Shown here one piece after another: positions 1-9,192 of a DNA stretch of 34,167 nt. The notes beneath the pieces are model-generated. The model was not told where the DNA came from. It saw only the letters and a list, made by a program, of their open reading frames with translations, and searched no databases. The stretch comes from Singulisphaera sp. GP187. GTDB lineage: Bacteria > Planctomycetota > UBA1135 > UBA2386. Made by a program: the position numbers and the translations under genes. Position 1 is the stretch's first letter. Each line of letters starts with the position of its first letter. The stretch spans positions 1-34,167 of the forward strand of contig CAMBXM010000023.1 in NCBI GenBank assembly GCA_945871815.1, written 5' to 3'.

Positions 1-22
1 GAGCCCCGAAGCCTCACGTTCG

Positions 23-1288
23 TTGCGCGCTCGCGTCGGCGCGATGACAACGGCAAACGCGGCGGTTGCGGGGCTTGGGTTTCTCGGCAGCGGACTGCTG
101 CTGCCATCGGGACTCGACGCCGCGGCATTCGCCGCAGCGAGTCTGTTCCTCGCGGCATTCCAGTGCTTGCAGGAAGTCATGGGCCGCAGCCTCAACTGGG
201 CGCTGCTGCGCCTTCACCCGGTTGCGGCCCGCGAGCGCGACGGCGGCGGCGACCAGATGCTGGCAACCGCGTGGGCGCTGCAGCGGCGACTGATCGCGGC
301 CGGCTGCGTCGTGGCCGCGGCACTCGCTGCGGCGGCGCACTGGCTGATCGACCAACCTGGCGAACCATCGCGCGCACTGGTGCTCGGGATCGCGACCCTG
401 GCGGCGATGTTCGGAGTGCTGCTCCAATTCGAACTCGGCGTGCTGCAATTGCGCGAACGGTTCTTGGCGTTGAGCTCGTGGATGGTCGCGAACTCAGCGG
501 CACGACTGTTCGCCTGGACCATGCTGTGGGCTTTGGGCCTGCTGTCGCTCGCGACCGCGATTGCCGCGCACATCGTCACGGCCGCGGCGATTGCCCTGTC
601 CGTGCGGCGCGCGGCCGGCCCACTGCCCGCACTGCTGCCCGGAGCCGACGCCGCGAACGACCGCGCGCGGCTGCTGCACTTTGGCGGCCGCATGGTGCTG
701 GCCACGGCTCTCGCCTCGACGGCGGCGCAGGTCGACCTGTTCCTGCTCGACGCCCGCGCCGACGACGTGACCACGGGGCGACTGCGCATCGCTGTGCTGT
801 TCGCAACCGTGCTCGAACTCGCTACTAGCGCCGTGATGACCGCGCTCTTGCCACAAGCCGGACGCGCCCATGACGCCGCCGCACGCCGCGCGATGCTGCG
901 CCATTCGGCCAGGTGGGGCCTCGCGGTCGCCAGCCTCGCCTTGCTGAGCCTGCCCGTTGTCACCTTCGCGCTGCCGCGCTTGCTGCCACACTACGCCAGC
1001 GCTGTTGACCTCTACCCGATCGTGCTTCTCGGCGTCGTGCTGACGGCGTTGACCGACCCGCTCGGCCTGACGTTCATCAGCCGCGATCGTCCTGGTCGCT
1101 TCATCGTCCTCAACGCACTGCTGCTCTTGGTCGTGGTGCTCGGCAACCTGTTCGTAGAAGGCGACGACCGCGCCCAGGTCACGGCCTGGGTCCGCACGGC
1201 TGGCCGCGCGACGCTTGCACTTGGCATCGTGCTACTCGTGCTGCGCGACCGCGGCGAGTCGCGCGCCACCGCCGACGCCACGTGCTAA
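23..1288 (+). CDS. Wzx-type polysaccharide flippase (MATE/MOP superfamily)
   Basis: This is an integral membrane protein of about 420 residues made almost entirely of hydrophobic segments separated by short Arg/Asp-containing loops. That pattern fits flippases of the MOP superfamily, which move lipid-linked saccharide units across the inner membrane. The call rests on topology, length and context, because these proteins share few motifs. It is the first gene of a same-strand cluster that continues with a chain-length protein, a polymerase/ligase and two glycosyltransferases. The start is uncertain. A TTG at 23 and an ATG at 44 are in frame, and the frame stays open to the left edge, so the gene may begin outside the window. 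It ends in TAA at 1286-1288, 31 bases before the next start. Confidence 0.75.
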   Translation: MRARVGAMTTANAAVAGLGFLGSGLLLPSGLDAAAFAAASLFLAAFQCLQEVMGRSLNWALLRLHPVAARERDGGGDQMLATAWALQRRLIAAGCVVAAALAAAAHWLIDQPGEPSRALVLGIATLAAMFGVLLQFELGVLQLRERFLALSSWMVANSAARLFAWTMLWALGLLSLATAIAAHIVTAAAIALSVRRAAGPLPALLPGADAANDRARLLHFGGRMVLATALASTAAQVDLFLLDARADDVTTGRLRIAVLFATVLELATSAVMTALLPQAGRAHDAAARRAMLRHSARWGLAVASLALLSLPVVTFALPRLLPHYASAVDLYPIVLLGVVLTALTDPLGLTFISRDRPGRFIVLNALLLLVVVLGNLFVEGDDRAQVTAWVRTAGRATLALGIVLLVLRDRGESRATADATC

Positions 1289-1319
1289 CGTCCCCGCCCA
1301 CCTTGGGAACCCAGATGCC

Positions 1320-2777
1320 ATGAATGTCCTCGGATCCATCACTCCCAACCGCCCGCTGCGCGCCGGCGCAAAGCTCGTTGGCGGTTGCGCTCTGCTTGGC
1401 TTCGCGATCGGCATCCTCGCCGCCGCCACCAGCAGCGAGAAATGGCTGGTCAACGCCAAAGTCATGCTCCAGATCGGCCCCGAGACTGCCGGTTCGCGGC
1501 CCTCGATGGTCGGTTCGCCCGCCCCCTTCCTCGCCGGCAACCCGCGCCGCGAAGACGTGCAGACCGAGGTCGAGTTGTTGAGCAGCAGCGACTTGCTGCG
1601 CCGCGCCTTCGAACGCTTGTGCCAAGAAGACCGCGAGACAGCGGTCGGCAAGCCTCGCGGACTTGTCTCCGCACTGTTGGTTGGCACCGCCGAGCTGCTC
1701 GGACTGTTGCCGCAGCGAACCGACGAACAGCGCGCGCTGGACAAGTGGGCCTCGTCGCTGCGCATCGCTGCGATCCCGAGTTCGACCATGTTCGTGCTCG
1801 AATGTCGCAGCGAACGGCCGGAAGCAGCCCAGAGGCTGCTGAGCTACATGCTCGACTGCTACATGGAGGACCATCAGCGTGCCTTCGGCGGTCGTGGCAT
1901 GGCACCGATCCTGCAGACCTTCCTCGCCGATCGAGAAGGCGCACTCGCCCGCACAGAAGCCGCGCTGACGGCAACGAGGACACGGCTCTCGGTCATCGAC
2001 GTGGTCACGGAGGTCGAGCAACTCGAGACGCGGCGCACGGCGGCAGAGAGCACTGCGCAGCGACTCGAGGGCGAACTGGCCTCGGCCAAGGCCCGCATCA
2101 CGTTGTTGTCGAAGCTGCTCGCCGACACCCCCAACGAACTGCGCCAATCGACCGAGCAGCGCGCGAACCCGACTCGCGACGCGCTGGAGCTGCGCTCCGC
2201 CAGCGCGCAGGAACAACTCGCCACCGCGCGCCAGATGTACCTCGACGACTCGCCCGAGGTGCGCCAGGCCCAACAGCTCGTGCAACTGCTCCAAGGCCTC
2301 GTCGAAGCGGCGCTGCCGGTTCGCCAGGACGGTGTGATCACGGGCCGTGACCCGCTGCATGACTCGTTGCGCGATCTGCAAGCGAAGGCCACCGCGGAAT
2401 CCGTGGGCCTCGCCGCGCAACTCCAGGTAGCGCGCAAGGACGTCCAAGACCTCCAGCAACGCCTGCTGGCGCTCGAAGCCGGTCGAGCGGCCTTGCAAAA
2501 GTGCGAACTGGACGTCGCCGAAGCAAAGCGCGACCTCGTGCAAGCGCGCGAGGGTCTGCGCCTGGCACAAATCGAGCAGGTCCTCGACCGGCATCAGATC
2601 GCCAACGTGACGGTGGTCACGCCGCCAAACTTCTTGCCGACGCCGATGCGTAGCTTCGGCCTGCCCGCGAGAGTCGCGGTGCTCCTCGGCTGCATCGTGT
2701 TCTTTGCCAGCGCCGGCGTGGCACTCTGGCTGTGGCGCCGCGCCGGGCAGCAGGGCGAAGTGCAGGCCACCAGCTGA
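1320..2777 (+). CDS. Wzz/GumC-type polysaccharide chain-length determinant
   Basis: This 485-residue protein has the layout of a polysaccharide co-polymerase, which sits in the inner membrane and controls polymer length and export. A membrane segment lies at about residues 17-36. A Wzz-like region follows at about 40-130, with the family-typical stretch TEVELLSSSDLLRRAF at about 82-97. A long Ala/Glu/Gln/Arg-rich coiled coil covers about 200-430. A second membrane segment lies at about 455-475, after a Pro-rich PTPM element. No Walker motif or tyrosine cluster follows, so the cytoplasmic BY-kinase is not fused and would have to be a separate protein. The start at 1320 was chosen because the domain begins just after it; the frame is open upstream, but that part overlaps the flippase and looks non-coding. 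The stop is 3 bases before the next gene. Confidence 0.85.
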   Translation: MNVLGSITPNRPLRAGAKLVGGCALLGFAIGILAAATSSEKWLVNAKVMLQIGPETAGSRPSMVGSPAPFLAGNPRREDVQTEVELLSSSDLLRRAFERLCQEDRETAVGKPRGLVSALLVGTAELLGLLPQRTDEQRALDKWASSLRIAAIPSSTMFVLECRSERPEAAQRLLSYMLDCYMEDHQRAFGGRGMAPILQTFLADREGALARTEAALTATRTRLSVIDVVTEVEQLETRRTAAESTAQRLEGELASAKARITLLSKLLADTPNELRQSTEQRANPTRDALELRSASAQEQLATARQMYLDDSPEVRQAQQLVQLLQGLVEAALPVRQDGVITGRDPLHDSLRDLQAKATAESVGLAAQLQVARKDVQDLQQRLLALEAGRAALQKCELDVAEAKRDLVQAREGLRLAQIEQVLDRHQIANVTVVTPPNFLPTPMRSFGLPARVAVLLGCIVFFASAGVALWLWRRAGQQGEVQATS

Positions 2778-2780
2778 ATC

Positions 2781-4130
2781 ATGACGGCGCTCACAGTGCC
2801 TCGGACGATTGCATTGCGCCCCGCGCATTGCGCGGTCGTGGCGCTCGCGTGCGTGCTGTTGCTGAGCCCCGTATCGCAACTGACGCCACAAGGCGCGGTG
2901 GGCAAGTTGCCGTTCTACCTCGAGGCCGCGCTCCTGTGCGGCCTGATCGGCAACTGGATCCTCAGGGGACTCCGCCCAGCACCCGTGCGGCCGATCCTGT
3001 GGATCGCCGTTGGTATCACGCAGGCGATGCTCACAGGTCTGTGGGCCGTCGCGCCCGACATCTTCGCGAGCTTCGGCCTGCGCACGCTGCACGCAGCGCT
3101 CTGGGTGTTCGCGCTCTACGCCGCGATCGAAGACCGCCGCGACCTGATGATGTTGCTGCGGGCCTTCTTCGCCATCGGCTGCATCGCGGCAGCCGTCGGC
3201 ATCGCGCAATGGCTGTTGCCGTCGCTGCAAGTCGACTACGTCAAAGAGAACACCGACGGCGCTGTCGGCGCGGCGCTGGTCTGGGACGACGAACTTGGCT
3301 CCGGTTCGATCGTGCGCGTCACCGGCACGCTCGCGCACCCTCTCGGGCTCGCCTTGCTGCTGACTTGCTCGCTGTCGTGGACACCGGCGTTGCTGCAGGC
3401 GGCGCGCTCGCGTGCCGAACGTTCGCTGCTCGTTGCCGGCTGCCTGCTGCAGCTCGTCGGCACTGCCTTGACCTATTCGCGCATGGCGGTGTTGGCGCTC
3501 GGCGCGTTCGGCGTGCTGTGGATCCTGCGCGGCGGCGTGCGCCACCGCGCCCTGGCGATGGCTGGTTTGGTCTGCACCGGCATCGCCGCTCTGCCGTTGC
3601 TACCGGCCACACTCGTCGAACGCGTGTTCGACCCGACGCACTTCCAGCAGAGCGACTCGCTGATCGCGCGCTTGGAGATGCAGCGCTACGGCGCCGACCT
3701 CGGCATGGAGCACGGCTTCTTCGGTGTCGGCTACGGCTGCTACGGCGTGCTCTACGAAGCGACCGGCAAGGGTCGCTACGTCGAGCAGGCGCGGTGGATG
3801 CTCGCCAGTACGGAGCATGCGGCCTACGGCCTCGGCGACATCGGCGGTCACAACACCTACCTCGAGATCTGGGTCGAACAGGGTGCACTCGGACTGTTGC
3901 TCGCGGCCGGCGCAATCGCATCCATGGCCCTCGGCTTTCGCCGCCGCAATCGCGCCCTTCCTCGCGGTTCTCTCGATCGCAATCTCGGCCTCTGCTGTGA
4001 AGGTGGACTCGTCGCGCTGATCGCGTCGACGATCGTCATCCATATGCAGGAGGCACCGATGCCGTGGATCTGGCTCGGGCTCGCATGCGCGTGGATGGGC
4101 CTGCCGCGCCACCCAGAGGGCGCGACATGA
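2781..4130 (+). CDS. O-antigen polymerase/ligase family protein (Wzy/WaaL type)
   Basis: This 449-residue protein has about ten to twelve hydrophobic segments. The Wzy_C-type signature lies in a large loop near residues 355-375, where GHNTYLEIW is followed by EQGALGLLLA. In this family the loop carries residues needed for joining saccharide units on undecaprenyl carriers or for ligation to an acceptor. Sequence alone does not separate polymerase from ligase. The neighbouring flippase and chain-length protein favour a Wzy polymerase of a Wzx/Wzy pathway. It starts 3 bases after the previous stop, and its own TGA overlaps the next ATG (ATGA at 4127-4130), which indicates translational coupling. 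Confidence 0.8.
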   Translation: MTALTVPRTIALRPAHCAVVALACVLLLSPVSQLTPQGAVGKLPFYLEAALLCGLIGNWILRGLRPAPVRPILWIAVGITQAMLTGLWAVAPDIFASFGLRTLHAALWVFALYAAIEDRRDLMMLLRAFFAIGCIAAAVGIAQWLLPSLQVDYVKENTDGAVGAALVWDDELGSGSIVRVTGTLAHPLGLALLLTCSLSWTPALLQAARSRAERSLLVAGCLLQLVGTALTYSRMAVLALGAFGVLWILRGGVRHRALAMAGLVCTGIAALPLLPATLVERVFDPTHFQQSDSLIARLEMQRYGADLGMEHGFFGVGYGCYGVLYEATGKGRYVEQARWMLASTEHAAYGLGDIGGHNTYLEIWVEQGALGLLLAAGAIASMALGFRRRNRALPRGSLDRNLGLCCEGGLVALIASTIVIHMQEAPMPWIWLGLACAWMGLPRHPEGAT

Positions 4131-5269
4131 AAGTGCTCGTGCTCAAGGCCAACTACTTCCCAGTCTGCGGCGCCGGACGGTTGCTGGAGACGATGCTCGC
4201 TCACTTCGACCGCGCCAGCGTCGAACCCGTTCTGGTCGAAGTCGCAACTGCAGGTCAGCCGTCGTCGGTGCACTTCACTTCCAGCCGGCTGACGCACTTG
4301 CAGCACCACACGATCGCGTGGCACGGCGCCCGGCGCAGTCGCCCTGCAATCGCAGCGCTGCGAGCTCTGATCCGAACGACCGGCGCCGCCGCGGTCTACA
4401 GCCACGACATGCGCTGCGACTTGCTGTGCCGGCTCGCCGGCGCGCGGCGCGGGCTCGGTGTCCCATGGGTCGCACATGTCCACGGTTGGGTCGGCCGCGA
4501 AGGCTCGGCACGAATTCGCGCGTTCGAGTTCATGGACCGCATGTGCATTCGCAGCGCCGACGAAGTCTGGGTCGGATCGCAGCGCGCCGTAGCGGACGTC
4601 CGTCGAGGGCTGCCGTCGCGAGTCACACTGCGTTGCTTTCAGAACGCACTGGACCCCGCCATCGTCGGGGATGCCGCACAGCAGAGCGCGGCGGCGCGGA
4701 TTGCACTCGGGCTTCCTGCTGGCGCCTTCGCCGTGGGCATGCACGCGCGGCTGCACCCGGCAAAGGGCCACGCCTTGCTCGCCGAAGCAGTGCTCCGTTG
4801 CGCGGAGAAGCGAGTCCATGCGATCCTGCTGGGCTACGGCGACGAAGAGGCCAACCTCCGCCGCCTGGCAGCGAGTCCGCGCGCGGCGGGTCGCATCCAT
4901 GTGATCGGTCGCCAGGAGCCGCGAGACACACTGGCAACGGTTGGCGCCTTGGATCTCTTTGTCTATGCGTCGCTGCGCGAGAGCCTCCCGCTGGCCGTGC
5001 TCGAAGCGATGCTGCTGAAGCGCCCCATCGTCAGTACCGACGTTGGGGATGTCCGCTCGGCGTTGGACCACGGCAAAGCTGGAGTGCTGGTGCCTCCGGG
5101 CGATGTCCCGGCGATGGCAGCGGCGATCGATGCGCTCGCAAGCGATCCCGCCCAACGCACCGCGCTTGCGGCTCGGGCCTACGACATCGCCAAAACGCGA
5201 TTCTCGCCCGCACGCCTCGGCGCTGAGGCAACCGCCGGTTTCGTGGCCCTCTGCGGAGGTCGCCAATGA
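4127..5269 (+). CDS. GT4-family glycosyltransferase (GT-B fold)
   Basis: This 380-residue retaining glycosyltransferase probably transfers a sugar from a nucleotide donor to the growing lipid-linked repeat unit on the cytoplasmic membrane face. The N-terminal Rossmann half covers about residues 1-185. The C-terminal Glycos_transf_1 half covers about 195-365 and holds GMHARLHPAKGH (204-215), a GYGDEE turn (236-241) and the E-x7-E motif ESLPLAVLE (285-293). The ATG at 4127 is the right start because it forms an ATGA overlap with the upstream stop and is followed by the family-typical MKVLVLKANY. An in-frame ATG at 4064 lies inside the preceding gene and was not used. The sugar specificity cannot be read from the sequence. 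Confidence 0.88.
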   Translation: MKVLVLKANYFPVCGAGRLLETMLAHFDRASVEPVLVEVATAGQPSSVHFTSSRLTHLQHHTIAWHGARRSRPAIAALRALIRTTGAAAVYSHDMRCDLLCRLAGARRGLGVPWVAHVHGWVGREGSARIRAFEFMDRMCIRSADEVWVGSQRAVADVRRGLPSRVTLRCFQNALDPAIVGDAAQQSAAARIALGLPAGAFAVGMHARLHPAKGHALLAEAVLRCAEKRVHAILLGYGDEEANLRRLAASPRAAGRIHVIGRQEPRDTLATVGALDLFVYASLRESLPLAVLEAMLLKRPIVSTDVGDVRSALDHGKAGVLVPPGDVPAMAAAIDALASDPAQRTALAARAYDIAKTRFSPARLGAEATAGFVALCGGRQ

Positions 5270-6459
5270 AGATCCTCTGGCTCCACAACCACTATCAAGT
5301 CTGGGGCGGAGAGTCGGCTGCGGCCGAACGAGAAGCGCGGTTGCTCGCAGCGCAGCCGGGCGTCACGGTGGTGCAGGAGGCGGCGCACAACGACGCCATC
5401 CGCGACATGGGCTTCTTCGAGAAGCTCGCCTTGCCCCTGCGCAACGCGTGGTCGCTGTCGGCCCATCGCCGCGTTCGCGCGCTCTGTCGCCAACACCGGC
5501 CCGACGTCGTGCACGCCCACAACGTCTGGCCGCTGCTGTCGCCTGCGGTGTTCGCTGCGGCTCGTCGCGAAGGCGTGGCAACGGTCTTCACCGCGCACAA
5601 CTTCTATCTGTTCTGCCTCAACGGCGTGTTCTTCCGCGATGGCGCGATCTGCACCGACTGCAAGGGCTCGCTTCCTTGGTCAGGGATCGCGCACCGCTGC
5701 TACCGCGGCGTCGTCGGCAGCAGCACGAGGTTCGTCGGAACGGCACTGCATCGCGCGCTTTCGACCTTTCACCGCATAGACCGCATCCTGGTGCCGACCT
5801 CGTTTGCGCGCCAGCAGTTCCTCGACGCCGGGTTCGCTGCGGACCGCGTGCAGACGAAGTGGCTGTCGTGCGAGGACCCCGGCGAACCGGCTGCGGCGGC
5901 ACTGGCACAGCGCGCCGACGGCGGACCGCCAGTGTTCCTCGTCGCCTGCCGCCTGGTCGAAGAGAAAGGCGTTCACGTCCTCCTCGAAGCCTGCCGACAC
6001 GCACGTGCACCCTGGCGACTGCAGATCGCCGGCGAGGGGCCCGAGCGCGGGCGACTGGAGACGATGGCACGAGGGCTCGGCGGCCGGGTGTCGCTGCTCG
6101 GCCAGTTGACGCCCGCTGACTTGCAGACCCACATGGCCGCGGCCACCGCCGTGCTGCTGCCGAGCATCTGGTACGAGACCTTTGGACTCACGGCCATCGA
6201 GGCATTTGCCGCGGGTCGCCCGGTCATCGCCTCTTCGATCGGCGCCCTCCAAGAAGTCGTCGACGAGACCTCCGGCCTGCGCGTGGCAGCCGGCGATGCC
6301 GAGGCCTTTGCTGCGGCCATGGACCTGTTGGCCCAGGATCCCGCCCTCACAGCAAGCTTGGGCCGCGGTGCGCGCGCGCGCTACCTGCAGCACTTCACGC
6401 CAGCGCAGGACGCGGCCCGACTGCTCGCAACCTATGCCGCCGTACGGAGGCGTTCCTGA
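5266..6459 (+). CDS. GT4-family glycosyltransferase (GT-B fold)
   Basis: This is a second 397-residue GT4 enzyme, coupled to the first by an ATGA overlap at 5266-5269. The N-terminal half has the glycine-rich HNHYQVWGGES (7-17), VVHAHNVWP (81-89) and a cysteine-bearing stretch with C117, C129, C132 and C145 that is common in one GT4 subgroup. The C-terminal half has RLVEEKGVHVLLEA (229-242), AGEGPERGRLE (255-265) and the donor-binding E-x7-E motif ETFGLTAIE (304-312). It should extend the same repeat unit as the preceding enzyme. It appears to be the last gene of the polysaccharide operon, since the next 177 bases hold no convincing gene. Donor and linkage are unknown. Confidence 0.88.
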   Translation: MKILWLHNHYQVWGGESAAAEREARLLAAQPGVTVVQEAAHNDAIRDMGFFEKLALPLRNAWSLSAHRRVRALCRQHRPDVVHAHNVWPLLSPAVFAAARREGVATVFTAHNFYLFCLNGVFFRDGAICTDCKGSLPWSGIAHRCYRGVVGSSTRFVGTALHRALSTFHRIDRILVPTSFARQQFLDAGFAADRVQTKWLSCEDPGEPAAAALAQRADGGPPVFLVACRLVEEKGVHVLLEACRHARAPWRLQIAGEGPERGRLETMARGLGGRVSLLGQLTPADLQTHMAAATAVLLPSIWYETFGLTAIEAFAAGRPVIASSIGALQEVVDETSGLRVAAGDAEAFAAAMDLLAQDPALTASLGRGARARYLQHFTPAQDAARLLATYAAVRRRS

Positions 6460-6636
6460 GATGGCATCGACCTTTCCTTCTTTGCGCCCCGTGACAACTC
6501 GCCGCGATCGAACCACTACGCCCCACAGCCAGAGTCGCCGACGCCGCGCTCACCCAAGACCCAGGTGCTGCTGCAGCCGTCAGCACACGCTTTTCGTATC
6601 CGTTACCATCTGACCTCCACCCCAGGACCTGCACAC

Positions 6637-7590
6637 ATGCGCTCCCAACTCCCTTCCAGCAGCGTCGCGCTGGCGATGCTGCTCGTGGCTGCCACCGCCA
6701 CGGCGCAACAGATCTTTCCACTCGTACCCACCAACACGTTCCATCGCACCAATGCCGACAGCGGCGCCACCAACGCATGGTCCCTGCCGATCGGCGCCTT
6801 CGGTGTCGTCCCCGGCAACTGGCTCAAGCTGCGCTGCGTCGGCGAGTGGAACAACGGCATCTCCGGTGAAGTGCTGCGCGACATGGTCGGCTGCTTCGCA
6901 GCAACCGGCGTGTTGTTGACACCCGACAACCAGAACCGCTTGCCACAACCCATCGCCGCCGGCCCAGCCTATGTGCCGACGACCGGGACGTCGGTGGGCA
7001 ATCTCCCGCGCGACATCGCGCAGGACTTTTGGATCAGCCGGACGGGCTATGCCAACGAGATCAACGTCAGGGTACCAGCCGGCACCGTGCACCTGTTCGT
7101 CTGCGTGCCCGACAGCTTCTACAGCGATAACACCGACCTCGATGCCAACCTCGGCATCGAAGTAACCGTGATCAGCCCGTCGGCCCACCCCGGCTCGCTC
7201 GAAGACTGCGAACTCGGCACCGCGATCGGCGCCAACACGACGCTCGACCAGGTCGACATCAAGAACGCGGTGGCCGGCAACGTCGTCCGCGCCGCGCTGC
7301 GTTCGCCCTTCGACACCGAGGGCAACACCTTCTGCCTGATCGTCGCCGACGTGCTGCCGACGGGCCAGACGCCGATCGGCCCGCTGGCGGACACATGGTT
7401 TGGAGCCTCAGCGATCGTGGCGCTGCCGATTTCGATCCTGCCGAGCAACGGCCCGAGCCCGACGTTGAGCTTCACGGTGCAATCGGTGTGGGCCGGCCAG
7501 TCCGTGTGGCTCCAGGGCGGCACGATCTCGACCAACGCCCGCAACGGCCTCTGCACGATCACCAACGCTCACGTGATCAACTTCCGCTGA
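6637..7590 (+). CDS. Secreted protein of unknown function
   Basis: This is a 317-residue protein with a signal peptide: Arg at position 2, a hydrophobic core at about 8-20, and a likely cleavage after the ATATA run near residue 22. I recognise no enzyme motif. The body is rich in Asn, Gly, Thr and Val and looks like beta structure. The final 80 residues or so (short beta-strand-like blocks ending near TNAHVINF) resemble the C-terminal modules of exported planctomycete proteins, and the end of the 22953-24965 product is of similar style. The start was set at the ATG at 6637 because the signal peptide begins there; an in-frame ATG at 6565 would add a non-hydrophobic leader. It converges with the acyltransferase gene, 16 bases apart. 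Confidence 0.75.
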   Translation: MRSQLPSSSVALAMLLVAATATAQQIFPLVPTNTFHRTNADSGATNAWSLPIGAFGVVPGNWLKLRCVGEWNNGISGEVLRDMVGCFAATGVLLTPDNQNRLPQPIAAGPAYVPTTGTSVGNLPRDIAQDFWISRTGYANEINVRVPAGTVHLFVCVPDSFYSDNTDLDANLGIEVTVISPSAHPGSLEDCELGTAIGANTTLDQVDIKNAVAGNVVRAALRSPFDTEGNTFCLIVADVLPTGQTPIGPLADTWFGASAIVALPISILPSNGPSPTLSFTVQSVWAGQSVWLQGGTISTNARNGLCTITNAHVINFR

Positions 7591-7606
7591 TCGCCACCGC
7601 CACCAG

Positions 7607-8743
7607 CTACGCGCCGCGGCCGCCGCAGACGAACAGAAACACCGACGGCGCGAAGCGGCGCAACAGAACGCCGCAGCCGAGCACGATCGCCAGAGTGCCG
7701 AACAGCGTGAGGCCGAACTGCAACGCGTGCATCGCGTCGCCAGTGCCGAGCCAACGCATCAGCGGCTTGCGCAACATGCTCATCAGTGGCTCGTGGGCCG
7801 CGAACACGAAGAACGCGTAGCCACTGATGCGCAACCAGAACGGTCGCTCCATCCAGCGCAACCAGCGGTCGTAGATCACCCACAACGCGGGCACGCCGAC
7901 GAGGTGGACACCCTTGAACCACCACAGGTCCGGGGTCTCGGCAAACGGCGTATCGACGCGCCAAGTTGCGTTCGCGAGCAGCCACGCTCGCCCCGACGCC
8001 ACTGCCAGCAGAACTGCAAGCCACACCGGCGCCCACTTCACGTCGTACACCAGTGGCAGTCGCCGAACGGCAAACCAGGCGCCGAATGCGAACCAGAAGT
8101 AGGCATCGCCGGTCAACAGGCGCGTTGACAACGGACTCGACACGCCGAGATCCAGCAGGTGCGGCACCGCCAACACCACGATCACGACGACGCCGAAGCG
8201 AGTCAGGAGCGCGAGCAACAGCGGCGACAGCAGCACCATCAACCACAGATCGCGGAGAAACCACAATTGGTACGGGATGGGCTCGAACAACAGGCGCATC
8301 GCCAACTCACCGATCGTCTTGTCCGTCAGCTTGCGCGACGAGTTCTCAAACCACGCGGCGGTCACCGGCAACGACTGCAGCGCGAGGTAGAGCAAGAGGC
8401 CGAGCAGCGACCACAACAGGTACGGCCCCAGCAACGATCGGGTCCGCGCGGCGAATTTCCGCCGATGCACGACCCAGGTGCCGTTGTGGCCAAAGCAGAA
8501 CAGGAAGCCCGCAATGGCGAAGAACATCATCACGACGACGCGCGGCAATGCGTCGGTGAACAACCGCTCGAAGAACCCGAACCACAGCGTGCGATCACTG
8601 GGCGCCGCGGGGTCGCGGTAGGACGGCGCGTGACCAACCACCACCATGACGATGCCGAGCAACGACAGCGCTCGCAGTTTGCGACTGACGGTTTCGTCGA
8701 GCGCCGGCGGCCTCGGTGGAGCTGTAGGTTCGACGGCGCTCAC
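7607..8743 (-). CDS. Membrane acyltransferase family 3 (OafA-like)
   Basis: This 378-residue protein has about ten hydrophobic segments and the Acyl_transf_3 signature. The first membrane helix carries LRALSLLGIVMVVVGHAP (about residues 23-40) with the presumed catalytic His38. A second helix with FFAIAGFLF follows, then an Arg-rich cytoplasmic stretch RRKFAARTRSLLGPYLLWS. Members of this family O-acylate sugars of surface polysaccharides, peptidoglycan or macrolides. Its closeness to the polysaccharide operon makes polymer acetylation plausible, but the gene is on the opposite strand and this is inference. It starts with GTG at 8743. No in-frame ATG lies near that would keep the first helix. 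Confidence 0.85.
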   Translation of the reverse strand: MSAVEPTAPPRPPALDETVSRKLRALSLLGIVMVVVGHAPSYRDPAAPSDRTLWFGFFERLFTDALPRVVVMMFFAIAGFLFCFGHNGTWVVHRRKFAARTRSLLGPYLLWSLLGLLLYLALQSLPVTAAWFENSSRKLTDKTIGELAMRLLFEPIPYQLWFLRDLWLMVLLSPLLLALLTRFGVVVIVVLAVPHLLDLGVSSPLSTRLLTGDAYFWFAFGAWFAVRRLPLVYDVKWAPVWLAVLLAVASGRAWLLANATWRVDTPFAETPDLWWFKGVHLVGVPALWVIYDRWLRWMERPFWLRISGYAFFVFAAHEPLMSMLRKPLMRWLGTGDAMHALQFGLTLFGTLAIVLGCGVLLRRFAPSVFLFVCGGRGA

Positions 8744-8754
8744 GATCGGCGCAT

Positions 8755-9192
8755 GAGCCTACTCGGGACGAGCCGTGCCACCACGGCGCAAACAACGGAC
8801 CTTGCGATCCGCGCATTGGCAGCATCCGAAGTCGGCGCCCGAAGTCGACGCCCGAGGCACGGCAACGGGGATGGGCAAACGCGAAGCCGCTGTAGAGGAA
8901 TCGTGTTGGTGCGCCGCGGCGGCTGCAGCCAACAAGCGCCGTCGCGGTGCGCAGCACCAACGCTCCCGTACGAGCCTTCACCGAGCGGCCGTTGGACCGG
9001 TGCGTTCGCCCCCAGCTGCGCCAGAACTCGCGGACCGGCACCCCGGCAGCCTACGCCGCCCTGTGCCCCGACATGGTGCACGGCCTGCACCCCCGTTCGA
9101 GCACTCCGTACCAAGCGCTCGCCAGTGCAAGACCGAGCCGCGTGGCCCTTGGCGATCTCGACAAAGCCCCGCTAGCCCGTAGCCTCCATTGC
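8755..9192 (-). other. Intergenic region with an imperfect hairpin
   Basis: This stretch of about 440 bases has no reading frame with credible protein character; the frames that stay open are Arg/Ala/Pro-rich by-products of high GC. An inverted repeat pairs GTTGGTGC (8905-8912) with GCACCAAC (8954-8961), and inner arms around CCGCGGCG and CGCCGTCGCGG allow an imperfect long hairpin. A short imperfect tandem repeat of the type GAAGTCGNCGCCCGA lies near 8830-8860. The promoter region of the selenoprotein gene lies at its right end. Strand is arbitrary here. Confidence 0.35.
9158..9185 (+). promoter_or_regulatory. Candidate promoter of the selW-like gene
   Basis: TCGACA (9158-9163) and TAGCCT (9180-9185) are separated by 16 bases, resembling a degenerate -35/-10 pair. 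The -10-like hexamer ends only 7 bases before the ATG at 9193, so the transcript would be leaderless. That fits the absence of a ribosome binding site. The match is weak and prediction by eye in GC-rich DNA is unreliable. Confidence 0.25.

Noticed and set aside
1179..3545. Very long open frame on the minus strand opposite the polysaccharide genes
   Set aside because: It is Arg/Gln/His-rich, lacks any domain, and mirrors the codon pattern of well-supported plus-strand genes; it is a GC-driven shadow.
6461..6613. Short frame just after the second glycosyltransferase (start ATG 6461)
   Set aside because: About 50 residues dominated by Arg, Ser and Thr with no ribosome site; more likely non-coding.
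8159..9175. Plus-strand frame running from the acyltransferase antisense into the intergenic region
   Set aside because: Gln/Arg/His-rich, no start signal, overlaps a clear membrane acyltransferase and shows no domain.
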